Assembly (NCBI RefSeq): GCF_001624705.1
Contig: NZ_JSEO01000008.1
Location: forward strand, 124,001-188,000
From: Marinomonas sp. SBI8L
GTDB lineage: Bacteria > Pseudomonadota > Gammaproteobacteria > Pseudomonadales > Marinomonadaceae
DNA: 64,000 bases
Direction of reading: 5' to 3'
The notes under the pieces were generated by a model, which worked only from the letters and a program-made list of their open reading frames with translations, was not told the DNA's origin and did no database searches. Shown piece after piece: positions 8,371 to 17,354 of this stretch (positions are counted from its first letter, which is position 1; each line of letters begins with the position of its first letter). A program made the translations under genes and the position numbers.

Positions 8371-8949
8371 ATGTTACTAATGATCGATAATTACGATTCC
8401 TTTACTTATAACCTAGTACAATACTTTAGAGAACTAGGTGCTGAGGTAGGAGTTTATCGTAATGATGAAATTACCTTAGAGAAAATTGAAGCACTAAATC
8501 CCTCTCATTTAGTGATTTCCCCCGGACCTTGCACACCGAATGAAGCCGGTGTGTCTTTGGCTGCGATTGAATACTTTGCCGGAAAAATACCTATTTTAGG
8601 TATTTGTTTGGGACATCAGAGCATTGGACAAGTGTTTGGTGGTAAAGTAGTTCGTGCCAAACAAGTAATGCATGGAAAAACATCATCGGTACATCATACG
8701 GATTCGTCATTGTTCCAATCGTTACCTAATCCTCAACTTGTTACCCGTTATCATTCTTTAGTGGTAGAGCAAGATTCGTTGCCTGCGTGTTTAGAAGTGA
8801 CCGCATGGACTGAAGGATGTGAGGGTGAGCTAGATGAAATTATGGGACTCAAACATAAAACCCTTCCGATTGAAGGCGTTCAGTTCCATCCAGAATCAAT
8901 ATTAACGGAAGCAGGTCATGATCTGCTTGCTAACTTTTTAAAGCGATAG
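8371..8949 (+). CDS. trpG: Anthranilate synthase glutamine amidotransferase component
   Basis: A protein of 192 residues, full length for the family. It releases ammonia from glutamine for anthranilate synthase (TrpE), the first committed step of tryptophan synthesis. Visible class I amidotransferase features are [17 protein letters not shown] at the start, [11 protein letters not shown], the nucleophile Cys79 in GICLGHQ, and the His-Glu pair in [10 protein letters not shown]. PabA is a close relative, but trpD and trpC follow immediately, so trpG is favoured. TrpE is not in the window; if the gene order is like that of P. aeruginosa it would lie beyond the tail locus. Confidence 0.95.
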   Translation: MLLMIDNYDSFTYNLVQYFRELGAEVGVYRNDEITLEKIEALNPSHLVISPGPCTPNEAGVSLAAIEYFAGKIPILGICLGHQSIGQVFGGKVVRAKQVMHGKTSSVHHTDSSLFQSLPNPQLVTRYHSLVVEQDSLPACLEVTAWTEGCEGELDEIMGLKHKTLPIEGVQFHPESILTEAGHDLLANFLKR

Positions 8950-8957
8950 GAGACATA

Positions 8958-9992
8958 ATGGATATTCAAAGCGCCATTGCCACTGTTATTGAGCAGCAGC
9001 ATTTAAGTGCAGAAGAAATGCATGAAGTCATGCATTCAATTATGACTGGAGAAGCGACACCATCACAAATTGGTGGCTTTTTGGTAGGCCTTCGCATGAA
9101 AGGTGAAACAGTTGCTGAAATTGCCGCTGCTGCAAGTGTAATGCGTGAGCTGTCTTCTAAAGTCGAATTATCAAATATTGATAATATTATCGATACCTGT
9201 GGTACAGGTGGCGATGGTGGAAAGCTATTTAATGTTTCTACCGCATCATCTTTTGTTGTTGCCGCAGCAGGCGGCAAGGTTGCTAAGCATGGTAACCGTT
9301 CGGTTTCGTCAAAATCGGGTAGTGCTGACTTATTAGAAAAAGCGGGTGTAAACCTAGCATTGTCTGCTGAGCAGGTAAAAACCTGTGTTGAAGAAGTGGG
9401 TTTAGGCTTTATGTTCGCCCCCAATCATCACTCTGCAATGAAGCACGCTATAGTACCTCGTAAGGATATGGCTGTTCGTACTATTTTCAACTTGCTTGGG
9501 CCACTGACAAACCCTGCTGGTACAAAACGCCAAGTAATGGGGGTGTTTGATAAAAAATGGGTTCGTCCTATGGCGGAAGTGTTGCAGCGTCTAGGTAGCG
9601 AACACGTAATGGTTGTTCACTCTCAGGATGGTTTAGATGAAATCAGTTTAGCTGCACCCACTTTTGTCGCTGAACTGAAAGACAATGAGATTCGTGAATA
9701 TAGTATTCAACCAGAAGATTTTAATATCGAAACTCAATCAATCGCGCCACTTCAGGCAGAAAATGTAGAAGAAAGCTTAGAGCTTGTACATGGTGCGCTA
9801 GAAGGCAAAGGTGCGGTGAATCCTGCTCGTGATATTGTTGCTCTAAACGCGGGTGCAGCAATTTATGTCGCTGGCATTGCTGATAACCTTGCTGAAGGTG
9901 TTGCTATTGCTGAAGATGTGATTGGCGGTGGCTTAGCGCGAGTGAAATTAACTGAACTAGCAGCATTTACGCAATGCTATCTAGATAACTAA
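8958..9992 (+). CDS. trpD: Anthranilate phosphoribosyltransferase
   Basis: A protein of 344 residues, normal for the family. It joins anthranilate to PRPP to give phosphoribosyl anthranilate. Diagnostic motifs are DTCGTGGDGGKLFNVST, the KHGNRSVSSKSGSADLLE substrate loop, and NLLGPLTNPAG. It starts 8 nt after trpG with an AGGAGA ribosome binding site, so both are in one operon. Confidence 0.97.
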   Translation: MDIQSAIATVIEQQHLSAEEMHEVMHSIMTGEATPSQIGGFLVGLRMKGETVAEIAAAASVMRELSSKVELSNIDNIIDTCGTGGDGGKLFNVSTASSFVVAAAGGKVAKHGNRSVSSKSGSADLLEKAGVNLALSAEQVKTCVEEVGLGFMFAPNHHSAMKHAIVPRKDMAVRTIFNLLGPLTNPAGTKRQVMGVFDKKWVRPMAEVLQRLGSEHVMVVHSQDGLDEISLAAPTFVAELKDNEIREYSIQPEDFNIETQSIAPLQAENVEESLELVHGALEGKGAVNPARDIVALNAGAAIYVAGIADNLAEGVAIAEDVIGGGLARVKLTELAAFTQCYLDN

Positions 9993-10013
9993 ATTTTAGG
10001 AATTGTGGTTAAT

Positions 10014-10829
10014 ATGCAAATTGAAACGCCAACAATATTAAAGAAGATTGTTGCTAGAAAGCATGAAGAAATTGCTGAACGAAAAAATCATACTCCTTTA
10101 GAAAAGTTGAAAGTGGCTGTTATCGCGGCGAACTCACATAACCGTGTTCGTGGTTTTGCTGCTTCTTTAAAGGCGAAAGTTGCTCAAGGTGATTCAGCCG
10201 TTATTGCTGAGATAAAAAAGGCATCACCGAGTAAAGGTGTATTGAGAGAGATTTTTGTTCCGGCCGAAATCGCTAAGTCTTATGAGAAAGGCGGGGCAGC
10301 TTGTCTTTCTGTTTTGACCGATAGAGATTTCTTTCAAGGCCATGAGGACTATTTGGAAGAAGCTAGAAATGCCTGCTCCTTACCTGTGATTCGCAAAGAC
10401 TTTATCGTCGATGAGTATCAGGTTTATGAAGCAAGAGCGATTGGTGCAGACTGTATTCTTCTGATTGCGGCTTGCTTGTCTGGAGATAAGTTAAGAGAGC
10501 TTGACCAATTAGCTCGTGAACTAGGTATGGATGTATTGGTTGAAGTACATAATAAAGCAGAGCTAGATCTAGCTTTAGAGTTTACTGAAACAGAGTTGTT
10601 AGGTATCAATAACCGAGATTTACATACCTTTGAGTTGAGCTTAGAAAATACATTCGAACTCTTATCTTATATACCGGCAGATCGCTTTATCGTGACCGAA
10701 AGCGGAATACACACGAGTGATGATGTGGCAGCGATGAGAGACAAAGATATTAATGCCTTTTTAGTAGGGGAAGCCTTTATGAAGGCGAATGAACCTGGGG
10801 CAAAATTAGCAGAATTATTTGAAGGGTAG
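10014..10829 (+). CDS. trpC: Indole-3-glycerol phosphate synthase
   Basis: A protein of 271 residues of the TIM-barrel family that closes CdRP to indole-glycerol phosphate. Motifs include [54 protein letters not shown] and [13 protein letters not shown]; it is monofunctional, with no TrpF domain. ATG 10014 gives the usual family N-terminus ([18 protein letters not shown]); GTG 10005 is an alternative, as the AGGA at 9998-10001 sits between ideal spacings for the two. It is third in the trpGDC operon. Confidence 0.96.
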   Translation: MQIETPTILKKIVARKHEEIAERKNHTPLEKLKVAVIAANSHNRVRGFAASLKAKVAQGDSAVIAEIKKASPSKGVLREIFVPAEIAKSYEKGGAACLSVLTDRDFFQGHEDYLEEARNACSLPVIRKDFIVDEYQVYEARAIGADCILLIAACLSGDKLRELDQLARELGMDVLVEVHNKAELDLALEFTETELLGINNRDLHTFELSLENTFELLSYIPADRFIVTESGIHTSDDVAAMRDKDINAFLVGEAFMKANEPGAKLAELFEG

Positions 10830-10832
10830 ACA

Positions 10833-11237
10833 ATGAAAACGACGGTTGAGTGGAATCAAGATGTACATTTTACAGCTAAAACTGGCTCTGGCTTTACTAT
10901 TGAAATGGATGGTAGCCAAGAAAAAGGTTCAAGACCAATGGAGCTATTGTTAGCTGGTCTTGGTGGATGTACTTCTTATGATGTAGTCAATATTCTTAAG
11001 AAAGCACGTCAAGATGTTGTCTCTTGTGTGGCTGAAATTGATGCAGATAGAGCTGATACAGTGCCATCTGTTTTTACTGAGATTCGCGTTAAATTTATTG
11101 TGACAGGCAGTAAACTAAAAGAATCTGCTGTGGCTAAAGCGGTAAAACTATCTGCAGAGCAGTATTGCTCTGCTTCTTTGATGCTAGAAAAAGGTGGCGT
11201 TAAGATAGTACATAGCTTTGAGATTAAAGAAGCTTAA
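10833..11237 (+). CDS. OsmC family protein
   Basis: A protein of 134 residues, the size of small OsmC/YhfA-type proteins. It has the redox cysteine in GLGGCTSYDV (about residue 47) and the second in AEQYCSASLML (about residue 110), the pair used for peroxide reduction in the Ohr/OsmC superfamily. It follows trpC after 3 nt and so is likely cotranscribed. In pseudomonads an OsmC gene also lies near trpC, there separated by vfr; vfr is absent here. The substrate is not evident. Confidence 0.88.
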   Translation: MKTTVEWNQDVHFTAKTGSGFTIEMDGSQEKGSRPMELLLAGLGGCTSYDVVNILKKARQDVVSCVAEIDADRADTVPSVFTEIRVKFIVTGSKLKESAVAKAVKLSAEQYCSASLMLEKGGVKIVHSFEIKEA

Positions 11238-11260
11238 TTAGCCGTTTTAATCATACTAAT

Positions 11261-11286
11261 AAAAAAAGGCCATTAGGCCTTTTTTT
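11261..11286. terminator. Bidirectional terminator between OsmC and NRDE genes
   Basis: AAAAAAAGGCC, loop ATTA, GGCCTTTTTTT: a perfect 11-bp stem with A and T tracts, placed between convergent genes so that it can serve both strands. Confidence 0.9.
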
Positions 11287-11336
11287 ATGTCTTAAATTTA
11301 TTCAGCAATCTTTCTGCTAAAAGTTTGCTCTTAACA

Positions 11337-12074
11337 TCATGCTGTTTCTGACATCAGACTAATTCTGTCTAAGCTAATAGAGGAAGTTTGAGCATTCTTT
11401 TGGCAAGGCGAGCCGTCAATATAGTGAAAGCTGCTGCTAAATTCTTGAATGGACATATGGCTAAAACTGACTGTACAAGCATCTTCTCTATGCATACATA
11501 CAGACCATTTCGACTTTTCTGGGTAATGGGATGCATGATATGACTTTAGTTGATCAATACAGGCAGTTCTACCTTGAAAATATTGTCTAAAGGTTTCTTG
11601 CCTTGCTTGCGACACTTGAGGGAATTCCACACCAGACGAGGTGTAAGGGGATTCAATAATAAGGTCAGTTAATTGAATGCCATCCCAACACACACTAATA
11701 GGATGAGCTTGGTCTGGTATAAAGATGACTAAAGTGAAAGGGGCATAATGCTGGCAGTTTAAATGTTTTATATGGTCTAACACCTTATCTGCCTTACTAA
11801 GCGCTAAAAGATCTTTAACTAACAAACCACGACTTATTAGTTCTGTCTTAGGTGTAATACCTTGATAGAAGTTTAATAAGCATATTCCAACACCAGAATC
11901 TGTTACACCTATCCAGCTACCACCGGAATTACGATCGGTTGGCATAATATACTGGTTACCAGAAGCGGTTTTATAACGCTCAGGTAACGAAGCAATTAAT
12001 CGTGTTCTTTGTTCATCACGATTAAAAAAGACTTCGTATCCAGTATTGGTTTTAAGCCAGCTAAGTGTGCACAT
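11337..12074 (-). CDS. NRDE family protein (TANGO2-like)
   Basis: A protein of 245 residues. It begins MCTLSW with Cys2 as a possible N-terminal nucleophile and carries the family-naming NRDE motif (FFNRDEQRTR) at about residues 16-25, then GGSWIGV. The family is related to TANGO2; its biochemical role in bacteria is unsettled. It is the last gene of a - strand set with DinB-like, OlsF-like, ATP-grasp and DedA genes, so a link to lipid or membrane handling is possible but unproven. Confidence 0.85.
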   Translation of the reverse strand: MCTLSWLKTNTGYEVFFNRDEQRTRLIASLPERYKTASGNQYIMPTDRNSGGSWIGVTDSGVGICLLNFYQGITPKTELISRGLLVKDLLALSKADKVLDHIKHLNCQHYAPFTLVIFIPDQAHPISVCWDGIQLTDLIIESPYTSSGVEFPQVSQARQETFRQYFQGRTACIDQLKSYHASHYPEKSKWSVCMHREDACTVSFSHMSIQEFSSSFHYIDGSPCQKNAQTSSISLDRISLMSETA

Positions 12075-12089
12075 TGAGTTATCCTGAAA

Positions 12090-12605
12090 TTATTGGTCTT
12101 GTTGACGTAAAAAGGTTGCTGTTGCAGGTGCTAAACCATAATGTTCAGGCACTTCTATTTCTTGCAAACGCATATTCATACTAATAATGGCAATATGATG
12201 AATGCTATGGCTTGCCACAAAAATTAGCTCTCTATGTAAATTAGATTGAGCAAAATCCGATTTCGTTTCAGCTAAGCAAACTTCAGACACTAGACTGAGC
12301 TTTTGCTCAATATCCTTCTCATCTAGGTTGATTAGCCAGTTGCTTAGCTCATCTAATTCTGCGAGAGCTGTTTGTCTTGATTGCTCTACTAGAGCACCTC
12401 TACGTCGCCAATTATAGTCAATGTGACTATTTTCTAAGCCGTGAATCAAAGTAAAGTAGTTATCAATAATATGTCTTAAGTGCTGACCTATGCTGCTTTG
12501 TAAATAGGGTGTATACACTTGGGTATAGGCGCTATCAGATAAGCGTTCAACGATTTCTTTGGCTTGTTTAAGGCCTTCTAGATTACCTTTAATAACTGGA
12601 AGCAT
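12090..12605 (-). CDS. DinB-like helical bundle protein
   Basis: A protein of 171 residues if started at ATG 12605; an upstream in-frame ATG at 12635 would overlap the preceding gene by 25 nt and has no visible ribosome binding site. The pattern GQHLRHIIDNY and HRELIFVASHSIHHIAI gives His residues spaced as in the metal-binding triad of DinB/YfiT four-helix proteins. These often act as thiol-dependent transferases or hydrolases; the substrate here is unknown. It is tightly packed between the OlsF-like and NRDE genes, pointing to an operon. Confidence 0.75.
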   Translation of the reverse strand: MLPVIKGNLEGLKQAKEIVERLSDSAYTQVYTPYLQSSIGQHLRHIIDNYFTLIHGLENSHIDYNWRRRGALVEQSRQTALAELDELSNWLINLDEKDIEQKLSLVSEVCLAETKSDFAQSNLHRELIFVASHSIHHIAIISMNMRLQEIEVPEHYGLAPATATFLRQQDQ

Positions 12606-12610
12606 CTGAT

Positions 12611-14401
12611 CTACTCGCTTTTCTCGTAATGACATAAATAACGTTTTGCTTGTTCATTGCCCATGTATTTGCCCAACATGCGTTCAGGCACGTCCGGTAA
12701 ATTTACTAGAATTAATCCATCAACCGTTTGATTGAAGTCTGGATCAACATTGAAACTGACGAATCGTCCTTTTAAAGCAAGGTATTGTCTGATTAAAACG
12801 GGTAGACCTTTACCTTTTTCCAAGCGAGAGACAAGGTTGGACAGTAATTGCAAATCGCCTAAGCCACTAAGCAAACTTAGGGACCAGAAAGGTTTTTTAC
12901 TAGGTAATAGAGGGTTCGTTGCTTTGACTAAATTTGCCGATTCAGAATCGTAATAATGCGCTGTTAAACATTGCACAATAAGCTGATGAGTAAGTGTCTG
13001 ATATTCACCACTAATGCTAACTGGGCCAAATAGAGTCTGATAGCTAGGGTTTCTGGCAACAAAGGTGCCTATACCTTTCCATAAGAGTAATAAGGCCGAC
13101 AGGCTGCGTTGATAAGGAGCGTCAATGACTGATCGGCCCATCTCAATCGACTTGCCTTGCAAGTTAAGGAAGTTGTCATCAAAGTCGAATAAAGTACGGC
13201 TATAAAGCCCTTTAATTCCTTTTTTATCTAGTATTTGATCAACTAAGCCTAAGCGATATGCACCAGCGATGACTTTCTCGTCTGTATCCCAAATGAAGAG
13301 GTGCATGTAATCTTGATCGAATTCATCAAGGTCAATCGATTTGCCAGTGCCTTCTCCCACTACCCGGAAATTACGCTCACGCATAATACCAATTTGTTGC
13401 AGTATCGGACCCATATGCTCAGAACTACTGATGAAAACACTAAACTGTTTTTGTTCAAGTAGCAGGCTGTCTTCAGGTAGTGCTGTAATGGCCCTTTGTA
13501 ATACATTAGCACCAATATCTGCTTCGATTTCTAATGGATTCTCAAGTGCGTTTAGTGGGCTGTTTTCACTAAGATTACTTTGCTCAATAACATAAGTGTT
13601 AAGGCGAAGGTAGTTGGTGATGTCATCCACATTATTGAGTTTTGAAAACTCAGAGTTAGGGATAAGGTTCCCCCCGTAAATAGGGATCTCTTTGCCTTTT
13701 TTATTGAGTAACTCACGTCCTAAAAGTAGGGTACGTAAACGTGGGTGTACTTTTCCTGCTAGGTAAAATGCCTTGGAATTTTGACCGCCAATAAATACAG
13801 GAAGACAAGCCGCTTTATGCTTTTGAGCTAGCTTACCGACAAGCCTATTCCACTCTTTATCTTGCAGTTGGTTTGTCTCATTATCATAAGTAGATACCTC
13901 ACCTGCAGGGAAAATTAACAATGCACCTTGGTTAGCTAGGTGTTTATGGGCCTGCTTAATCGCTTTTAAGTTAGCTTTCATTGCTTCTGGGCCTTCAAAT
14001 ACATCAACGCCAATAAACAAGGAAGAAAGCTCTGGAATGCGTTTTAGGAAGTGATTAGCCATTACCAGTAGATCTGATCGATAAGCGAGTAAGATCTTAG
14101 CCAGAATAACACCTTCAACTCCACCAAGAGGGTGGTTCGCGACGATCAATAGAGGGCCAGAAGCTGGGATGTTATCCTGATCAAGCCTGTGGGTCTGATA
14201 GCTAATACCTAGTGCATCTAGAGTATGAGTTAAAAAAGACTCTGTACTGGCGTTAGAAGGACGATCCAAATAGTGTTTATGTAAGCTTTTTAGGCCTGTC
14301 ATGCTTTCTATCGCTGGGGCGAACCATTTTAAGGTTTTCGACCTAGGTAGCAAAAATGGGCTTGTTTCAATCTCAGTACTTATTTCGTTGCTAGTTGCCA
14401 T
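12611..14401 (-). CDS. Two-domain acyltransferase (OlsF-like: PlsC-type plus GNAT-type)
   Basis: A protein of 596 residues. The N-terminal third has a lysophospholipid acyltransferase core: VANHPLGGVEG (the HX4D-like block, here with Glu) and FPAGEVST. The second half, from about residue 315, is a hemolysin/OlsB-type N-acyltransferase region: FRVVGEGTGKSIDLDEFD, DTDEKVIAGAYRLG, EMGRSVIDAPYQRS, FGPVSISGEY. Fusions of this layout (OlsF) make ornithine lipids in some gammaproteobacteria, the GNAT half forming the amide and the PlsC half the ester. Here it lies with ATP-grasp and DedA genes, so the head group may be another amino compound. The family call is firm; the lipid product is inferred. 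Confidence 0.82.
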   Translation of the reverse strand: MATSNEISTEIETSPFLLPRSKTLKWFAPAIESMTGLKSLHKHYLDRPSNASTESFLTHTLDALGISYQTHRLDQDNIPASGPLLIVANHPLGGVEGVILAKILLAYRSDLLVMANHFLKRIPELSSLFIGVDVFEGPEAMKANLKAIKQAHKHLANQGALLIFPAGEVSTYDNETNQLQDKEWNRLVGKLAQKHKAACLPVFIGGQNSKAFYLAGKVHPRLRTLLLGRELLNKKGKEIPIYGGNLIPNSEFSKLNNVDDITNYLRLNTYVIEQSNLSENSPLNALENPLEIEADIGANVLQRAITALPEDSLLLEQKQFSVFISSSEHMGPILQQIGIMRERNFRVVGEGTGKSIDLDEFDQDYMHLFIWDTDEKVIAGAYRLGLVDQILDKKGIKGLYSRTLFDFDDNFLNLQGKSIEMGRSVIDAPYQRSLSALLLLWKGIGTFVARNPSYQTLFGPVSISGEYQTLTHQLIVQCLTAHYYDSESANLVKATNPLLPSKKPFWSLSLLSGLGDLQLLSNLVSRLEKGKGLPVLIRQYLALKGRFVSFNVDPDFNQTVDGLILVNLPDVPERMLGKYMGNEQAKRYLCHYEKSE

Positions 14402-14460
14402 ACATGTATCTCAAATTAATTGCGCAGCTAAGTATCTTGCTTATGTTACTTTTCATTTGG

Positions 14461-15585
14461 TTAGTCGGTTGAAGGATAGTCCTTAACCCAACGTTTTTCT
14501 TCTTGCCAAGCCTTATAAAGCTGTAAAAGAGAAGGAGGCTTATGTCCTTCTTTTCGTTGTAAATAACCAATTTTAAATAGAATTTGATATTGCTTTAATA
14601 AGGTTTTGAAGGCTTCTGCAAGACTTGTTCGACTGTCCCAAATATGAGTTGCTTCACTACTTGCACCATTCATTTCTAAGATCTGGTAGTTCTTACCAGC
14701 CATAAGATCATCAATATTTTTAAATTTGAGATCTAAGCGTCCAAAGTGATAGCCAGGAACGCCATCAAAGAAAGTATCTAAAGATTGTGTCAAAGCATCG
14801 GTTATATATTCATTACCGTTGCGGAAAATGCTGCCGCGGCTATGGCTACCTGCAAAAGCAAGGCGGAAGGCTTCATCCTTAGCTAATATTGTCTCTAGCT
14901 TATCCGCATGACGATCTAGATAGATATGAGATAGCTTTCCTGCTCTTTTATCTGCCATGATTAATTGCTTTAAGGTACTTACGCCATCACCGATTACCCA
15001 AGGCGTATATTTCAAGGTGATAGAAATGATCTTGCCTTGTTTTTGACCTGGGTAACGAATATAAAAAATACCCGCTTCAGCTTGGTATTGTGATCTCTCT
15101 TGTAAGAGTAGCTTAGCACCCAGTGGAAAAGCCTTAAGATAATCCACTAGTTGTTCTTCTTGGTTAATTAGCCTTACGCCAGCACCACGACACCCTAAGT
15201 CTGGTTTGGCAACCAGAGGAAGGAAAAGGCCTTTTTGATAGTATTTATCTAAAGCTTGACTCGCATCAGCTTCAGCTGTCTCCGCCTCACCTCTATGATA
15301 GGTGGTGAATTGGCAAATAGACTTTGAAGAGGCGTCCGATGCCAGATCTAAAATATCCGACTTTGATTCACCAACCATACCTGATAGAGGAATACTTGGG
15401 TTGGCAATCAGTGGAAGGCTTAAGCTTCTGTATCTCGCGCTTAATAATAGCCATTGGATAATCACGGGGGTGTACATGGCCCATGCGGGCCAAAACTCAA
15501 AAAATGAGGTGATGTTATCGCTCACCTCAAGAGGAGGCATACCTTCATTTATACCTTTTGGTAATGGGATGCTGTGTGTTTTCAA
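14461..15585 (-). CDS. ATP-grasp ligase of the D-Ala-D-Ala-ligase-like type
   Basis: A protein of 374 residues. The N-terminal part (about 25-85) has an aromatic FEFWPAWAMYTPVIIQWL segment, then ANPSIPLSGMVGESKSDIL. The ATP-grasp part follows: LPLVAKPDLGCRGAGVRLI (nucleotide-binding Lys and glycine loop), LLLQERSQYQ, and the metal-binding end RLDLKFKNIDDL / ILEMNGASSEATHIWD. Such enzymes join a carboxylate to an amine or thiol through an acyl phosphate. Its 4-nt overlap with dedA and its place before the OlsF-like gene suggest a shared, lipid-related role. The substrate is unknown. Confidence 0.78.
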   Translation of the reverse strand: MKTHSIPLPKGINEGMPPLEVSDNITSFFEFWPAWAMYTPVIIQWLLLSARYRSLSLPLIANPSIPLSGMVGESKSDILDLASDASSKSICQFTTYHRGEAETAEADASQALDKYYQKGLFLPLVAKPDLGCRGAGVRLINQEEQLVDYLKAFPLGAKLLLQERSQYQAEAGIFYIRYPGQKQGKIISITLKYTPWVIGDGVSTLKQLIMADKRAGKLSHIYLDRHADKLETILAKDEAFRLAFAGSHSRGSIFRNGNEYITDALTQSLDTFFDGVPGYHFGRLDLKFKNIDDLMAGKNYQILEMNGASSEATHIWDSRTSLAEAFKTLLKQYQILFKIGYLQRKEGHKPPSLLQLYKAWQEEKRWVKDYPSTD

Positions 15586-16151
15586 ACTGAAGGCTCCTTA
15601 GTGATGGCCTGGCTAACTTGTCTATTAGCAAAATAAATAATTAAAAGTAGAACTGGGGCAAGCGCCCAACGCCAAGCTGAATCAGTTAGCCATAGGGCAT
15701 CACCAATGAAGAAGATGGCGCTGTAGATAAAGATACACCATAGCGCAGTGGCACTCATGACAGAAAGGAAAAAGACTTTCAGGTCGACTTTTAATGCACC
15801 ACAGGCTAAGTAGCTGATACTTCTTAACCCTGGAATGAAACGAATGATGAAGATTGACCAAAAAGCAGTCTTTTGTAATCGTTTACTAATCTCGATACCT
15901 GTCTTTGATTCCAGTCGTTTTTTAGCCCACTGAATTCTGTGGCTTGATTTGCCTAAGTAGTAAAGAATTAAGTCACCACTGGCGATACCAATAAAAATAG
16001 ATATTAGACCTGCTGTGTATGAGAGGCTGCCTTCAACCCCTAAAAGAGCAGCGCTAATAATCGCAGCATCTTCTAGAAGATATGACATCAAAATGATGCC
16101 TATAAAGAGCAAAGCTGGGTTTTGAGTCCAGTTAATGAGCATTTCTATCAT
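15582..16151 (-). CDS. DedA family membrane protein (VTT domain)
   Basis: A protein of 189 residues with about five hydrophobic segments. It has the DedA/VTT layout: an N-terminal re-entrant-like segment with YLLEDAAIISAALLG, GDLILYYLGK, then FIIRFIPGLRSISYLACG, which holds the conserved F-x-R-x-x-P-x-x-R motif. DedA proteins are lipid scramblase or flippase candidates. It is the first gene of the compact - strand set and overlaps the ATP-grasp gene by 4 nt. Confidence 0.9.
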   Translation of the reverse strand: MIEMLINWTQNPALLFIGIILMSYLLEDAAIISAALLGVEGSLSYTAGLISIFIGIASGDLILYYLGKSSHRIQWAKKRLESKTGIEISKRLQKTAFWSIFIIRFIPGLRSISYLACGALKVDLKVFFLSVMSATALWCIFIYSAIFFIGDALWLTDSAWRWALAPVLLLIIYFANRQVSQAITKEPSV

Positions 16152-16271
16152 TAGCTTGTCCAGGGATATTAAATAACTTCAGTTAGGACATTCTGGTATA
16201 TAAAAAGTTCAGTTGATTGTAAAGAAAGTGAAAGGATTAGATTTACATTAGGAAAAACGAAAGTGGGATGG

Positions 16272-16344
16272 TGTCCTCACCAGGACTCGAACCTGGAATA
16301 GCCGCTTAGGAGGCGGCAGGTATATCCTGTTTACCTATGAGGAC
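16272..16344 (-). tRNA. tRNA-Arg (anticodon CCT)
   Basis: A 73-nt cloverleaf on the - strand: acceptor GTCCTCA with TGAGGAC, a 4-bp D stem GGTA/TACC, an anticodon stem GCCGC/GCGGC with loop CTCCTAA (anticodon CCT), a T arm CCAGG-TTCGAGT-CCTGG, and discriminator A. The CCA end is not encoded directly after it. It decodes AGG. Confidence 0.95.
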
Positions 16345-16417
16345 TTAATATGTGTGCGATTTTATACCTTAATTTTGTGCTTATTTCAATTATTAGTCAT
16401 TGATTATAAACAGTTAA

Positions 16418-16894
16418 TTAGGCACTTCCGATAATGTGTTTACTGCTGATAGGTCGACTATCTCCCGTAGCAGTGTAAACCCTATGTTTCTTGTTTTGGC
16501 CTTTAAGGATTTCTAGCATAGCTTGATTGCGGCGACGAACAGAACTTAATACTCTTTCGTTAGCAAAATTTTTGCCTTTGCATTGAACCAGTAACTCTTC
16601 ACACTCTTCAACTAGTAGTCGGGTTTCATCATCGGGCGACTGTTGAGATAGCCAGTTTTTAAATGCACCTGGCTCAGGCTTTCTAGGGTTGATAACCCCA
16701 AATTTGCAGAGGATCTTGTGTTGCTTCTCTCCAAGCGAGTCTAATTCGTCAATGGCAGACTGTTTAGCATCAGATATTTCTTGGATACGAGCAGTGTTTA
16801 AAGAGCCAAAAGCAACTCTTTCTTGCGTCAGAAGATCAAGAAGAATATTTAATAATTCTATATTTCGCTTAAGGACAGGGATGAGAGGCAGCAT
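16418..16894 (-). CDS. flgN: Flagellar export chaperone FlgN
   Basis: A protein of 158 residues, helical, beginning MLPLIPVLKRNIELLNILLDLL (first 20 residues typical of FlgN helix 1), with ALNT-like LNTARIQEIS and FKNWLSQQ, the usual FlgN order. FlgN escorts the hook-filament junction proteins FlgK and FlgL, both encoded in this window, to the export gate. It follows flgM after about 20 nt in the flgA-flgM-flgN order usual for gammaproteobacteria. Confidence 0.85.
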   Translation of the reverse strand: MLPLIPVLKRNIELLNILLDLLTQERVAFGSLNTARIQEISDAKQSAIDELDSLGEKQHKILCKFGVINPRKPEPGAFKNWLSQQSPDDETRLLVEECEELLVQCKGKNFANERVLSSVRRRNQAMLEILKGQNKKHRVYTATGDSRPISSKHIIGSA

Positions 16895-16915
16895 GGTAAT
16901 AAGTGTGTCTTAGGC

Positions 16916-17227
16916 CTAAAACATTGAGTCCATAGCAACCATATTGCTCGCCAATTTCTCTGAGTCAACTTTATATTGACCAGATGAGATAGCTAGCTTA
17001 ATTTGCTCGACCTTAGCCATATCCATATCTGGCATGCTATTGATCTTGCTTTGATGGCTTTGCATCGATTGAGCTGCACCACTTAGCTTTACTGTGTCGT
17101 CAGCAAGTGTGCCACTTTTTTCTGCTTGAACAGATTTACTTGACTCTTGTTCTTCGTTAGATTTTTGTAATCTATCGTTCTTTGTTACGCTGGGTTGATT
17201 GCCATACCCATTGATATTAAATGCCAT
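16916..17227 (-). CDS. flgM: Anti-sigma-28 factor FlgM
   Basis: A protein of 103 residues. It has the FlgM layout: a polar, unstructured N-terminal half and a C-terminal helical region with DDTVKLSGAAQ and MAKVEQIKLAISSGQYKVD, ending LASNMVAMD. FlgM holds FliA (sigma-28) inactive until the hook is complete and FlgM is exported. A sigma-28-type promoter (17279-17305) sits directly before it, giving feedback control, in addition to read-through from flgA. Confidence 0.93.
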   Translation of the reverse strand: MAFNINGYGNQPSVTKNDRLQKSNEEQESSKSVQAEKSGTLADDTVKLSGAAQSMQSHQSKINSMPDMDMAKVEQIKLAISSGQYKVDSEKLASNMVAMDSMF

Positions 17228-17278
17228 TTTGTTTCGCCTCTAAGTTTTTGCCTAAAACTTTTTACCTGCCTAACATTT

Positions 17279-17305
17279 TAATCGGCATATTGACCTATAA
17301 CTTTA
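17279..17305 (-). promoter_or_regulatory. Sigma-28 promoter of flgM
   Basis: Read on the - strand: TAAA, 15 nt, GCCGATTA. This matches the TAAA-N15-GCCGATAA consensus at 11 of 12 positions and lies 52 bp upstream of flgM. Confidence 0.8.
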
Positions 17306-17354
17306 GGTATTTAATGAATAAATACAAAGTTATTTTAATCTCTTCACTGATTTC

